DNA of 64,000 nucleotides from Piscinibacter sp. (lineage in GTDB: Bacteria > Pseudomonadota > Gammaproteobacteria > Burkholderiales > Burkholderiaceae_C). Location of the stretch: positions 310,001-374,000 of the forward strand of contig JADJJI010000011.1 of the NCBI GenBank assembly GCA_016706565.1. Reading direction: 5' to 3'. Positions 57,379 to 64,000 of the stretch are shown piece by piece (the stretch's first letter is position 1; the number at the start of each line of letters is the position of its first letter). The translations under genes and the position numbers were made by a program. The notes beneath the pieces were generated by a model that saw nothing but the letters and a program-made list of their open reading frames with translations, did no database searches and was not told where the DNA came from.

Positions 57379-57950
57379 GGCGTCTCCTCGCCGTAGAAGA
57401 GCACGAAGCGCGCGGTGGCCTGCAGTTCCTTGGCCTGCGCCGTCGCGCGCTCGATCTGCAGGCTCTCGAGCGCCGAGTGCGGCAACTCGTTGAGCACTTC
57501 CGCCACGAAGCGCCGCACGCCGGCATAACTGCCGGTCAGCGGCAGCGTGGCCTCCACGCGCGTGAGCGCTCCGGCGGTGGCCGCACCGAGCGAGTAGTCG
57601 GCACGCTCCAGGCCCAGGCCGGCGCGCTGCGCGGCGCTGACCAGCCACTCGAGATCCCGCCCGCGCTGCCGCGTGGACGGCAGCTCGCCGCTGGGCAGGG
57701 GCGGGCGCGCCGACGCCTCGACGGCTCGCGACGCCGGCGCGCTGGCCAGCGCGGCCCAGCGCGCCTCGAGGCGCTGCGCATCGCGCTGGAGCATGGGGCG
57801 CAACTGCCATTGCACGAGCACCGCGCCGGCCAGCAACGCCAGCCCGGACCAGGCCGGCCAGCCCAGGTGCCGGCGCCAGGTGAAGGCCAGCGTCTGCAAG
57901 CGGGCCGGAAGTCGCAGTCTGCCCAGGGGCCAGCCGAGCCGGAGTTTCAT
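57375..57950 (-). CDS. PilO/GspM-like inner-membrane protein
   Basis: 191 aa. One membrane segment (WPAWSGLALLAGAVLVQWQL), a coiled-coil stretch (LQRDAQRLEARWAALASAPA) and a ferredoxin-like C-terminal domain (RVEATLPLTGSYAGVRRFVA, LNELPHSALESLQIERATA) as in PilO/GspM. Shares one base with the preceding gene and overlaps the next. Confidence 0.78.
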   Translation of the reverse strand: MKLRLGWPLGRLRLPARLQTLAFTWRRHLGWPAWSGLALLAGAVLVQWQLRPMLQRDAQRLEARWAALASAPASRAVEASARPPLPSGELPSTRQRGRDLEWLVSAAQRAGLGLERADYSLGAATAGALTRVEATLPLTGSYAGVRRFVAEVLNELPHSALESLQIERATAQAKELQATARFVLFYGEETP

Positions 57951-58492
57951 CACGAAACCTCCTTCGCTGCACTGGCCGTGGTGCGCCAGCCGGCCTGGAT
58001 GACGAAGCGCAGCGGCTGGCCGGGCGTGTCCCGCTCGGACTGCTGCGTGGTCAGGGCCACGTGCATGAGGCGCGGGTCGGCCTCGAGTTCGCGCAGGTAG
58101 GCGAACAGCGCCGCGGTGTTGCGGGCCTGGCCGGTGACGCGCACCAGGCCGGCCTTGGCGTCGGGTTCGAGCTTGAGCAATCCGATGTCGTTCTTGCCAT
58201 GTTCCTCGAAGGTGGCGAGCAGGTCGGCCCAGGGCGCACGCAGCTCGCCCGCGACGCGCGTGGCCTGCGCCAGCCGCACCCGCTCGGCCTCGGTGAGCTT
58301 GCGCGGTGCAGGGGGAAGCAGGCGCGCCGCACGCTCGTTGACCTGCGCGAGCCGGTCGCGGTTGTCGCGCTGCATCTGCCAGGCCGACGCCGCCGCGGCG
58401 GCCAGCGTCACGGCAGCGATCGTGCACAAGGCGATGCCGGCCCAGGGGCGCGGCGCACGGGCCAGGAAGTCCAGGCGGGGCAGTGGCTTCAT
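57950..58492 (-). CDS. PilN-like inner-membrane protein
   Basis: 180 aa. Short cytoplasmic N-terminus (MKPLPRLDFLARAPRPWAG), one membrane segment (IALCTIAAVTLAAAAASAW), coiled coil (NRDRLAQVNERAARLLPP) and a periplasmic domain ending in YLRELEADPRLMHVALTTQ and RFVIQAGWRTT, the PilN pattern. Overlaps the preceding gene by ATGA. Confidence 0.78.
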   Translation of the reverse strand: MKPLPRLDFLARAPRPWAGIALCTIAAVTLAAAAASAWQMQRDNRDRLAQVNERAARLLPPAPRKLTEAERVRLAQATRVAGELRAPWADLLATFEEHGKNDIGLLKLEPDAKAGLVRVTGQARNTAALFAYLRELEADPRLMHVALTTQQSERDTPGQPLRFVIQAGWRTTASAAKEVS

Positions 58493-59274
58493 GCCGGGCT
58501 CTGCGCATCTGAGGCTGCCGCGGCCGGCGGCACCGCGCCTTCGCGCGACAGCAGCGTCCACTGGTGACCCCGTGCCAGTCGTTGCCAGGGTTCGCACTGC
58601 GCCGCGGAGCGGCAGACCAGCCACAGCGGCTCCGGACTGCTGCTGTGGATTCCGCCCTGGAATGCGAGCAGGCGTTGCTCCACGAGGCGCTGCGCGCGCG
58701 TGTCGCAGCGGTCCCAGATCAACTCGGCCAGCGTGCCGCCCGCCACGCGCAGCAGCGTCATGCCCTCGTCGCGCAGAACCGCGACGACCGCTTCGTCGCC
58801 GACATGGCCCGCGATGGCCTGAAGGTCGTCCAGCAGCGCCAGCTCGACGTGGACAAGCCGCACACCGGCCTGGGCCAGCGCCTGCTGCCAGGCCTGGAGG
58901 TCGGCCGGCTCGATGGCCGCGGCCAGCCAGCCGGAGTGGCCGGGCAGCGGCACCACCTGGACCACCAGGTCCTGCCGGCCCAGCGTCTGCACGAAGTGGG
59001 CTTGCGCTTCCCGCTGTGCCGTCGGCCAGTCCGCGCTGGCCGGCCGCAGTGACAGGTACGCGAGTTCGTCCGGCACCAGCAGGCGCGCCTGGCGCGGGAG
59101 AGGGGCCGCGCCGCCTTCCTGCAGGGCCCCGAGTGCTTGCGGCAGTGCCACGCCGATCGAGCCTTCAGCATGCACCTCGTGCACGACGCGGCGAGACCAG
59201 GGTGCCAGCACCTGGGCGACGCAGCTGCCGCGTGTCAGGCGCAGCAGCAGTTCACTCTTCCACGGCTGTGACAC
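58489..59274 (-). CDS. PilM/GspL-like cytoplasmic protein
   Basis: 261 aa from GTG 59274, overlapping gspE by 23 bases. No membrane segment. Actin-fold features of PilM/GspL: GSIGVALPQALGALQEGG, QARLLVPDELAYLSLRPA, WLAAAIEPADLQAWQQALAQ, LVHVELALLDDLQAIAGHVG. It would dock the ATPase to the PilN-like protein. In classic systems GspL joins both in one chain; here they are separate genes. Confidence 0.72.
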   Translation of the reverse strand: MSQPWKSELLLRLTRGSCVAQVLAPWSRRVVHEVHAEGSIGVALPQALGALQEGGAAPLPRQARLLVPDELAYLSLRPASADWPTAQREAQAHFVQTLGRQDLVVQVVPLPGHSGWLAAAIEPADLQAWQQALAQAGVRLVHVELALLDDLQAIAGHVGDEAVVAVLRDEGMTLLRVAGGTLAELIWDRCDTRAQRLVEQRLLAFQGGIHSSSPEPLWLVCRSAAQCEPWQRLARGHQWTLLSREGAVPPAAAASDAQSPA

Positions 59275-60967
59275 GGTTGGCCTCTTCGAGAGTGGTCTGG
59301 CCGGAGGCCACGAGTTCGAGCGCGGCTTCGCGCAGCGTGCGCAGGCCGCGCTCGCGTGCGGCCTCGCGCAACACGGCCGGGCTGGCACGTTCGGCGATCA
59401 GGCTGCGGAGGCCGACGTCCATGGCCAGGGTCTGCGCGATCGCATGGCGGCCCTTGTAGCCGGTGCCGCGGCAGTGGGCGCAGCCGATGCCGCGCCGGAA
59501 GTTCCAGCCCAGCAGGATGTCGGGCAGCTCACTGGCCTCGATGCGCTCGGCATCGGGCTCGTCGGGGGCGCTGCACTGCGGGCAGATGATGCGCACCAGG
59601 CGCTGGGCGACCACGCCGTTGAGCGCGGAGACCAGGTTGTAGGGGTCCACGCCCATCGTCGACAGGCGTCCGATCACGTCGAACACGTTGTTCGCGTGCA
59701 CGGTGGCGAACACCTGGTGGCCGGTCAGCGCAGCCTGGATGGCGATCTGCGCTGTCTCGGCGTCGCGCATCTCGCCGACCATGATCTTGTCCGGGTCGTG
59801 GCGCAGGATGGAGCGCAGGCCGCGCGCGAAGGTCAGGCCCTTGGCCTCGTTGACCGGGATCTGCAGCACGTCGGGCAGCTGGTACTCGACGGGGTCCTCG
59901 ATCGTGATGATCTTTTCCTGCCCGGTGTTCACCTCGGAGAGCACCGCGTACAGCGTGGTGGTCTTGCCGCTGCCGGTGGGGCCGGTGACCAGCAGCAGCC
60001 CGTAGGGCATGGCGCCGAGCTTGCGGATGAAGCGCGCGTTGTCGGCATCGAAGCCCAGGTGTTCAATGTTCAGCGTCTCGTCGGCGGAGAGCTGATAACG
60101 GTCGAGGATGCGCAGCACGGCGTCTTCGCCGTACAGGTTGGGCATGATGGACACGCGCACATCGATCGCGCGGCCGCCATAGCTGAGCTTCAGGCGGCCG
60201 TCCTGCGGCACGCGGCGCTCGGAGATGTCGAGGTCGGCCAGCACCTTGATGCGCGAGACCACGCGGTCGGCGAAGTCGCGTCCTTCGGGCCGGGCCACGG
60301 CCTGCAGCACGCCGTCGAGGCGGTACTTCACCGCCAGGCCCCTGGCAGCGCATTCGAGGTGGATGTCGCTGGCCTGCGCCTTCAGCGCGTCGTACAGCGT
60401 GCCGTTGACGAACCGGACCACCGGGCTCTCGTCGGTGCTGATGCCCGCCAGCGAGAGCTTGAGCACGTCTTCCGCGTCCTCAGCAGCGTGGGTGGCATCG
60501 TTCGCTGCCTGGGTGGAGCCGTCGAGCGCGCGTGTCTCGCGCTCCAGGCGCGCGTAGAAGGCGGCAACGTCATTGGCGCCCGCCACGTACCAGACCGAAG
60601 GCGGGTGGCCGGCAGCCCGGATGCGCGACTCGAGCCACATGCGGGTGCCGTCGTCGAACGGATCGGCCAGCACCACGTGGCGCAACTCGCTGCCGTCGCG
60701 AAGCACCACGCACAGGCGTTGCTGACCCTGGCTGAAGGGCACCAGTTCCGTGTCGGCCTGATCGGGCTTCCAGTGCGTGAGATCGGCCAGCGTCAGGCCG
60801 CTGCCCTCGCTGAGCCAGCGCTTCATCGCCACGTCGCGCACCTCGGGCCGCTCGTTCTTCAGCAGCTTGCGGGCGGCGGCAAAGCGCTGGCCGAGCCGGG
60901 CGATCATGTCCTGTGCCTGGCGTGCGGCGTCGCTGTCGGGCGGGGCGGTGGTCGATGTGTCGCTCAT
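59252..60967 (-). CDS. gspE: Type II secretion ATPase GspE
   Basis: 571 aa hexameric ATPase that drives pseudopilus assembly. N-terminal region (MshEN-like), then ASDIHLECAARGLAVKYRLD, Walker A GPTGSGKTTT (329-338), Asp box ITIEDPVEYQ, Walker B IMVGEMRDAETAQ near 400, His box LTGHQVFATVHANN, and a tetracysteine zinc site (CPQCS ... CAHCRGTGY). Complete. Confidence 0.96.
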   Translation of the reverse strand: MSDTSTTAPPDSDAARQAQDMIARLGQRFAAARKLLKNERPEVRDVAMKRWLSEGSGLTLADLTHWKPDQADTELVPFSQGQQRLCVVLRDGSELRHVVLADPFDDGTRMWLESRIRAAGHPPSVWYVAGANDVAAFYARLERETRALDGSTQAANDATHAAEDAEDVLKLSLAGISTDESPVVRFVNGTLYDALKAQASDIHLECAARGLAVKYRLDGVLQAVARPEGRDFADRVVSRIKVLADLDISERRVPQDGRLKLSYGGRAIDVRVSIMPNLYGEDAVLRILDRYQLSADETLNIEHLGFDADNARFIRKLGAMPYGLLLVTGPTGSGKTTTLYAVLSEVNTGQEKIITIEDPVEYQLPDVLQIPVNEAKGLTFARGLRSILRHDPDKIMVGEMRDAETAQIAIQAALTGHQVFATVHANNVFDVIGRLSTMGVDPYNLVSALNGVVAQRLVRIICPQCSAPDEPDAERIEASELPDILLGWNFRRGIGCAHCRGTGYKGRHAIAQTLAMDVGLRSLIAERASPAVLREAARERGLRTLREAALELVASGQTTLEEANRVTAVEE

Positions 60968-60986
60968 GGTCGGTGCCTCTTGCCCT

Positions 60987-62093
60987 TCAGCGGATGCTGC
61001 TGGCCATCTGGAAGATCGGCACGTACATCAGCACGACGATGCCGCCGACCACCACACCGATGGTCAGCATCAGGATCGGTTCGATCAGCCGGCCCAGGCG
61101 CTCCAGGCCGCGCTCGAGCAGCGCGTCGTGCACGTCGGCCACGCGATCGAGCGCGGCATGGAGCTGGCCGGTCTCCTCGGCCACGCGCAGCACGCGCCAG
61201 GCCAGTGTGTCGAGCAGGCCGGCGTCGTGCAGCGACTGCGCCAGCGGCGTGCCGGTGGAGGCGGCAGCCAGCGCCCGGTCGAGCCGCGGCTGGTCGGATG
61301 GCGCCACCAGCTCCCTGCACATGGCCAGCGCCTTCAGCGCCGGCACGCCGGAGCGGATCAGCATGGCGCCGCTGCGCGCGAGCTGCGACAGGCCGAAGCT
61401 GCGCACGTAGGGCCGCATCCAGGGCAGGCGCACGGTCTGCTGCAGCACCCAGCCGGCGAGCTGGCCGGCGCGCGCCTGGCGCCAGAGCATCCAGGCCAGC
61501 GCGGCGACGGCTGCGGCCAGCGTCAGCCAGATCGGCAGCTGGACCTCGTGCATCGCCTTGCCGAGGTGGATCAGCGCGCGCGACAGCGGTGCGATGTCCT
61601 GCGCCGCGTTGTCGAGCACCAGCGCGAAGCGCGGCACCACGTAGACGAGCAGGAAGAGCACGACGACGAAGGTCACGCCGATCAGCAAGGCCGGGTAGAC
61701 GCACGCCGACACCAGGCGGCTGCGCAACACGCGGATGCGCGCAGCGTTGGCGGCAAAACGCTGCAGGCTGTCGCCAAGATCGCCGGTGAGCTCGCTCGCC
61801 TTCGCACAGGCCAGCAGCGGCACGCCGAACGCGCCGGTGGCCTGCATCGCACGAGACAGCGATTCGCCGCGCTGCAGCAGCTGCAGCAGCTCGCGCACCG
61901 GTGCGGCGGCGCTGCCCGCACCCTGCTCGGACAGCGTGCGCAGCGCCTCGATCAGGCTCAGGCCCGAGCGCAGCATCAGGCTCAGGTCGTGCGCGAACTG
62001 CTCTTCGTCGACGTGGAATGCGGCGCGCGCTGCCGGCGTCGGCGCGGGCGACGCCGCTGGCACGCCGGCGCGGGGAGTCGGAAGTTCGATCAT
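60987..62093 (-). CDS. gspF: Type II secretion platform protein GspF
   Basis: 368 aa inner-membrane platform. Two GspF domains (EEQFAHDLSLMLRSGLSLIE ... GDLGDSLQRFAAN and LARSGAMLIRSGVPALKALA ... EETGQLHAALDRVAD). Membrane segments: GVTFVVVLFLLVYVVPRF, LPIWLTLAAAVAALAWML and the C-terminal LMLTIGVVVGGIVVLMYVPI. ATG 62093, four bases after the gspG stop. Confidence 0.95.
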   Translation of the reverse strand: MIELPTPRAGVPAASPAPTPAARAAFHVDEEQFAHDLSLMLRSGLSLIEALRTLSEQGAGSAAAPVRELLQLLQRGESLSRAMQATGAFGVPLLACAKASELTGDLGDSLQRFAANAARIRVLRSRLVSACVYPALLIGVTFVVVLFLLVYVVPRFALVLDNAAQDIAPLSRALIHLGKAMHEVQLPIWLTLAAAVAALAWMLWRQARAGQLAGWVLQQTVRLPWMRPYVRSFGLSQLARSGAMLIRSGVPALKALAMCRELVAPSDQPRLDRALAAASTGTPLAQSLHDAGLLDTLAWRVLRVAEETGQLHAALDRVADVHDALLERGLERLGRLIEPILMLTIGVVVGGIVVLMYVPIFQMASSIR

Positions 62094-62097
62094 GGCG

Positions 62098-62532
62098 CTA
62101 CCACGAGACCACGTCTGCCGCCTCGCCCTCGCCGCCGGGCTGGCCGTCGGCACCCAGGCTGACGAGGTCGTATTCGCCGTGCTGCCCGGGGCGCTTGTAG
62201 ACGTAGGCACGGCCCCAGGGATCGTCCGGCACGTCGCGCTTCAGGTAGGGGCCCTGCCACCGAGCGGCCTGCTGCGGCGCGTTGCGCAGCGCCAGCAGGC
62301 CTTGCTCCGAGCTGGGGTACTGGCCGACGTCGAGCCGGTACTGGTCGAGCGCCTGGCCGAAGGATTCGATCTGCGCCCGCGCGACCTTGGCGTTCGACTT
62401 GCCGATCTGCGCGAAGTACTGCGGCGCCACGATGCCCGCCAGCAGGCCGATGATGACCATCACCACCAGCAGCTCCAGCAAGGTGAAGCCGCGCGTGATG
62501 GCCGCCTTCGATGCTTGCTCCGGACCCGTCAT
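62098..62532 (-). CDS. gspG: Major pseudopilin GspG
   Basis: 144 aa from ATG 62532, AAGGGG upstream. Prepilin site TRG|FTLLELLVVMVIIGLLAG with Glu+5, then the GspG signature QYFAQIGKSNAKVARAQIES, LDQYRLDVGQYPSSEQGLLA and PWGRAYVYKRPGQHGEYDLV, with the calcium-site segment SLGADGQPGGEGEAADVVSW. First gene of the secretion operon. No prepilin peptidase gene is in the window. Confidence 0.96.
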   Translation of the reverse strand: MTGPEQASKAAITRGFTLLELLVVMVIIGLLAGIVAPQYFAQIGKSNAKVARAQIESFGQALDQYRLDVGQYPSSEQGLLALRNAPQQAARWQGPYLKRDVPDDPWGRAYVYKRPGQHGEYDLVSLGADGQPGGEGEAADVVSW

Positions 62533-62558
62533 CGCCGCACCCCTTCGTGTTGCGAGGC

Positions 62559-62577
62559 GGCAGTCGCCATGACTGCC
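62559..62577 (-). other. Hairpin in the gspG leader
   Basis: GGCAGTC (62559-62565) and GACTGCC (62571-62577) form a perfect 7-bp stem with a five-base loop between the regulator box and the gspG start. Confidence 0.4.
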
Positions 62578-62609
62578 TCGCCTGTGCAAAAACGATTCTT
62601 GGGGCAGGG

Positions 62610-62626
62610 CTTAACCAGCGCTTAAG
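62610..62626. promoter_or_regulatory. CTTAA direct repeat, probable OmpR-family operator of the gsp operon
   Basis: CTTAAC (62610-62615), five bases, CTTAAG (62621-62626): hexamers at 11-base period. This is the layout of PmrA/QseB-type boxes (CTTAA-like hexamer, N5, hexamer). It lies 78-94 bases upstream of the gspG start. An OmpR-type regulator at 36528-37211 and another at 63556 are in the window. Confidence 0.6.
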
Positions 62627-62651
62627 TCCGCTGCACCCTACCGCGATGGGG

Positions 62652-62692
62652 AACCCCTGAAGCGCGGGGGAGGGTCTGTCCGATCAGGGGTT
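62652..62692. repeat. Inverted repeat between gspG and the transglycosylase gene
   Basis: AACCCCTGA (62652-62660) and TCAGGGGTT (62684-62692) are perfect inverted 9-mers separated by 23 bases; the second covers the stop codon of the minus-strand transglycosylase. Could form a hairpin ending that transcript (no U-run) or be a protein site. Confidence 0.5.
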
Positions 62693-63361
62693 CGCCGCGC
62701 CCGGCGAGTCCGCGCGAGCGGCATGGGCCAGCACCTTCGCGACGTACTCGCGCGTCTCGGGGTAGGCCGGAATGCGGCGTCCGGCTCGCATCACCGCGCC
62801 CTCGCCGGCGTTGTAGGCGGCCAGGGCGAGGGACAGGTCGTTCTCGAACAGCGTGATGAGCTGGCGCAGGTAGGCGGCGCCGCCATGCAGGTTGTCGTGC
62901 ACCGCGAAGACGTCCTTCACGCCGAAGCGCCGCGCGGTATCGGGCATCAGCTGCATCAGGCCGCGAGCGCCCTTGGGCGAGACGGCGCGCGGATCGAAGC
63001 CGGACTCGACGGCGATGACGGCGGTCAGCAGCGACTCCGAGACATCGTGACGACGGGCCGCTTCACGGATCACGGGCGCCAGGGCCGGTGGCGTGATCCG
63101 CGCGGCCGTCACTGTCCGGGTCGGCGTGGAGGGGGCGGACTGCCGAGGCGCGAGCGGCGGGGCCGGCGCCGCCTCGGCCGCGATCAGCAAGGTGGGTGTC
63201 TCGCCCGACGCGTGGTTGCTCAGCACCACGCTGCCGCCGTCGCCTGCGCCCGTGTAGATCTGCGCCTGGGCCAGCGCACAGCCCAGGCCGGCCCCGCACG
63301 CCAGGGCCTGGCGCACGAAGGCATGGAGCACGGGATGGTGTGCTGCGCGGTGGGTGGGCAT
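62684..63361 (-). CDS. Exported lytic transglycosylase (SLT family)
   Basis: 225 aa from ATG 63361. Signal peptide (FVRQALACGAGLGCALAQAQ), a linker, then the SLT domain: catalytic Glu in LLTAVIAVESGFDPRAVSPK, GARGLMQLMPDTARRFGV, HGGAAYLRQLITLFENDLSL, ALAAYNAGEGAV. Cleaves peptidoglycan glycan strands. Next to the secretion operon it may open the wall for the apparatus (inference). Confidence 0.92.
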   Translation of the reverse strand: MPTHRAAHHPVLHAFVRQALACGAGLGCALAQAQIYTGAGDGGSVVLSNHASGETPTLLIAAEAAPAPPLAPRQSAPSTPTRTVTAARITPPALAPVIREAARRHDVSESLLTAVIAVESGFDPRAVSPKGARGLMQLMPDTARRFGVKDVFAVHDNLHGGAAYLRQLITLFENDLSLALAAYNAGEGAVMRAGRRIPAYPETREYVAKVLAHAARADSPGAANP

Positions 63362-63401
63362 GGTCGAAACCCATTGAAGCGCATGGCGCCTGGCGCCCCA
63401 A

Positions 63402-63417
63402 CGGGGATGCATCCCCG
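63402..63417. promoter_or_regulatory. 16-bp perfect palindrome in a divergent spacer
   Basis: CGGGGATGCATCCCCG at 63402-63417, between the transglycosylase (minus, start 63361) and the regulator (plus, start 63556). A candidate operator. Nothing else clear is visible in the 194-base spacer. Confidence 0.45.
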
Positions 63418-63555
63418 CATGCGCTGGGGACTGTCCCTCGCCTCCCTGCATCCAGGGGGCGGGTTGACGGCGGGGCCTCCCCGGCCTGGGCGGTGCCGGG
63501 CGGCATCGCGGCTGGTCTAATACATCTTGTCACCAACCCCGAGATCCGGACTGGA

Positions 63556-64000
63556 ATGCGCTTGTTGCTGGCGGAAGACGACACGGCGCTGGGCCGCGCG
63601 ACCTGCGTCTACATGATGCGGGACGGGCATGCGGTCGACTGGGTCACCAACGGGAACCAGCTGATCGAGCTGACCGGGAAGTTCGACTACGACTGCGTGC
63701 TGCTCGACCTGGGTCTGCCCGAGCTCAGCGGGCGCGACTGCCTCGTCAACATGCGGTCGCGCGAGCTCACCACGCCAGTGATCGTGACCACGGCGCAGGG
63801 TTTTCGCGAGCATCGCATCCACCTGCTCGACCTCGGCGCCGACGACTACCTGGTCAAGCCCTACGACCTCGCGGAGCTGTCTGCCCGCGTCAAGGCGATC
63901 GTTCGCCGGAGCCAGGCGGTGAATCCGCCGGCGCAGAGCCAGCAGACTTTCGGCCCGCTGACGCTCTTGCCGGCCAGCAACGCGGTGCTCTGGCACGGCA
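63556..64000 (+). CDS. OmpR-family response regulator, 3' end outside window
   Basis: 148 residues visible. Receiver complete: MRLLLAEDDTALGRATCVYM, phospho-acceptor in CVLLDLGLPELSGRD, VIVTTAQGF, DDYLVKPYDLAELSARVKAI. The start of the winged-helix domain is seen (FGPLTLLPASNAVLWHG). ATG 63556 follows GACTGGA, a weak ribosome site. A kinase gene probably follows beyond the window. Confidence 0.93.
   Translation, partial: MRLLLAEDDTALGRATCVYMMRDGHAVDWVTNGNQLIELTGKFDYDCVLLDLGLPELSGRDCLVNMRSRELTTPVIVTTAQGFREHRIHLLDLGADDYLVKPYDLAELSARVKAIVRRSQAVNPPAQSQQTFGPLTLLPASNAVLWHG

Noticed and set aside
63464-63523. Promoter for the 63556 regulator from TTGACG and TAATAC
   Set aside because: The two hexamers are far beyond the normal spacing, so they do not make one promoter.

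Overview
The window reads as chromosome of a GC-rich betaproteobacterium, most likely order Burkholderiales (Leptothrix/Rubrivivax/Comamonadaceae-like). The basis is the gene order tuf-tRNA-Trp-secE-nusG-rplKAJL-rpoBC followed by the str, S10, spc and alpha ribosomal operons, two tuf copies, and the sequence character of RpoB, EF-G and the ribosomal proteins. There is no rRNA, CRISPR array, insertion sequence or prophage.

Region 1 (1-34316) is the transcription/translation core: EF-Tu (5' end outside the window), tRNA-Trp, secE-nusG, rplK-rplA-rplJ-rplL, rpoB-rpoC, then a small accessory pair (methylglyoxal synthase and a convergent orphan PIN-domain protein), then rpsL-rpsG-fusA-tuf-rpsJ, S10 (rplC to rpsQ), a peroxiredoxin gene, spc (rplN to rpmJ) and alpha (rpsM-rpsK-rpsD-rpoA-rplQ). 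Six indispensable genes here (rpoB, rplC, rplX, rplE, rplF, secY) carry small net frameshifts. Each reads through if one or two bases are corrected, so these look like consensus errors, not real lesions. Several RNA hairpins and three similar promoters sit in the spacers.

Region 2 (34316-37211, minus strand) is an OmpR-type response regulator, its overlapping histidine kinase, and a third DNA-binding protein whose receiver domain looks degenerate.

Region 3 (37496-52323, plus strand) is a run of secreted proteins: a ~1950-aa protein with a parallel beta-helix, three cupredoxin (multicopper-oxidase-like) proteins, a small exported protein of unknown role, an S8 serine protease, a SCO1/SenC copper chaperone and a c-type cytochrome fused to a periplasmic-binding-protein-like domain. 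Copper ligands are divided between two of the cupredoxin proteins: one has a full type 1 site and half of a trinuclear site, the next has the other half. The predicted product is a heteromeric ('split') multicopper oxidase.

Region 4 (62532-52351, minus strand, convergent with region 3) is a tightly overlapping operon for an atypical type II secretion system: GspG, GspF, GspE, PilM/N/O/P-like inner-membrane proteins in place of GspL/M/C, a secretin lipoprotein, three pseudopilin-like proteins and a LuxR-type response regulator. A CTTAA-type direct repeat typical of OmpR-family regulators lies upstream of gspG. A lytic transglycosylase (minus) and the first part of another OmpR-type regulator (plus, cut by the window end) close the window. 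My reading of regions 2-4 is a dedicated, regulated apparatus for secreting an extracellular copper oxidase, possibly for Mn(II) or Fe(II) oxidation. The substrate is inference.
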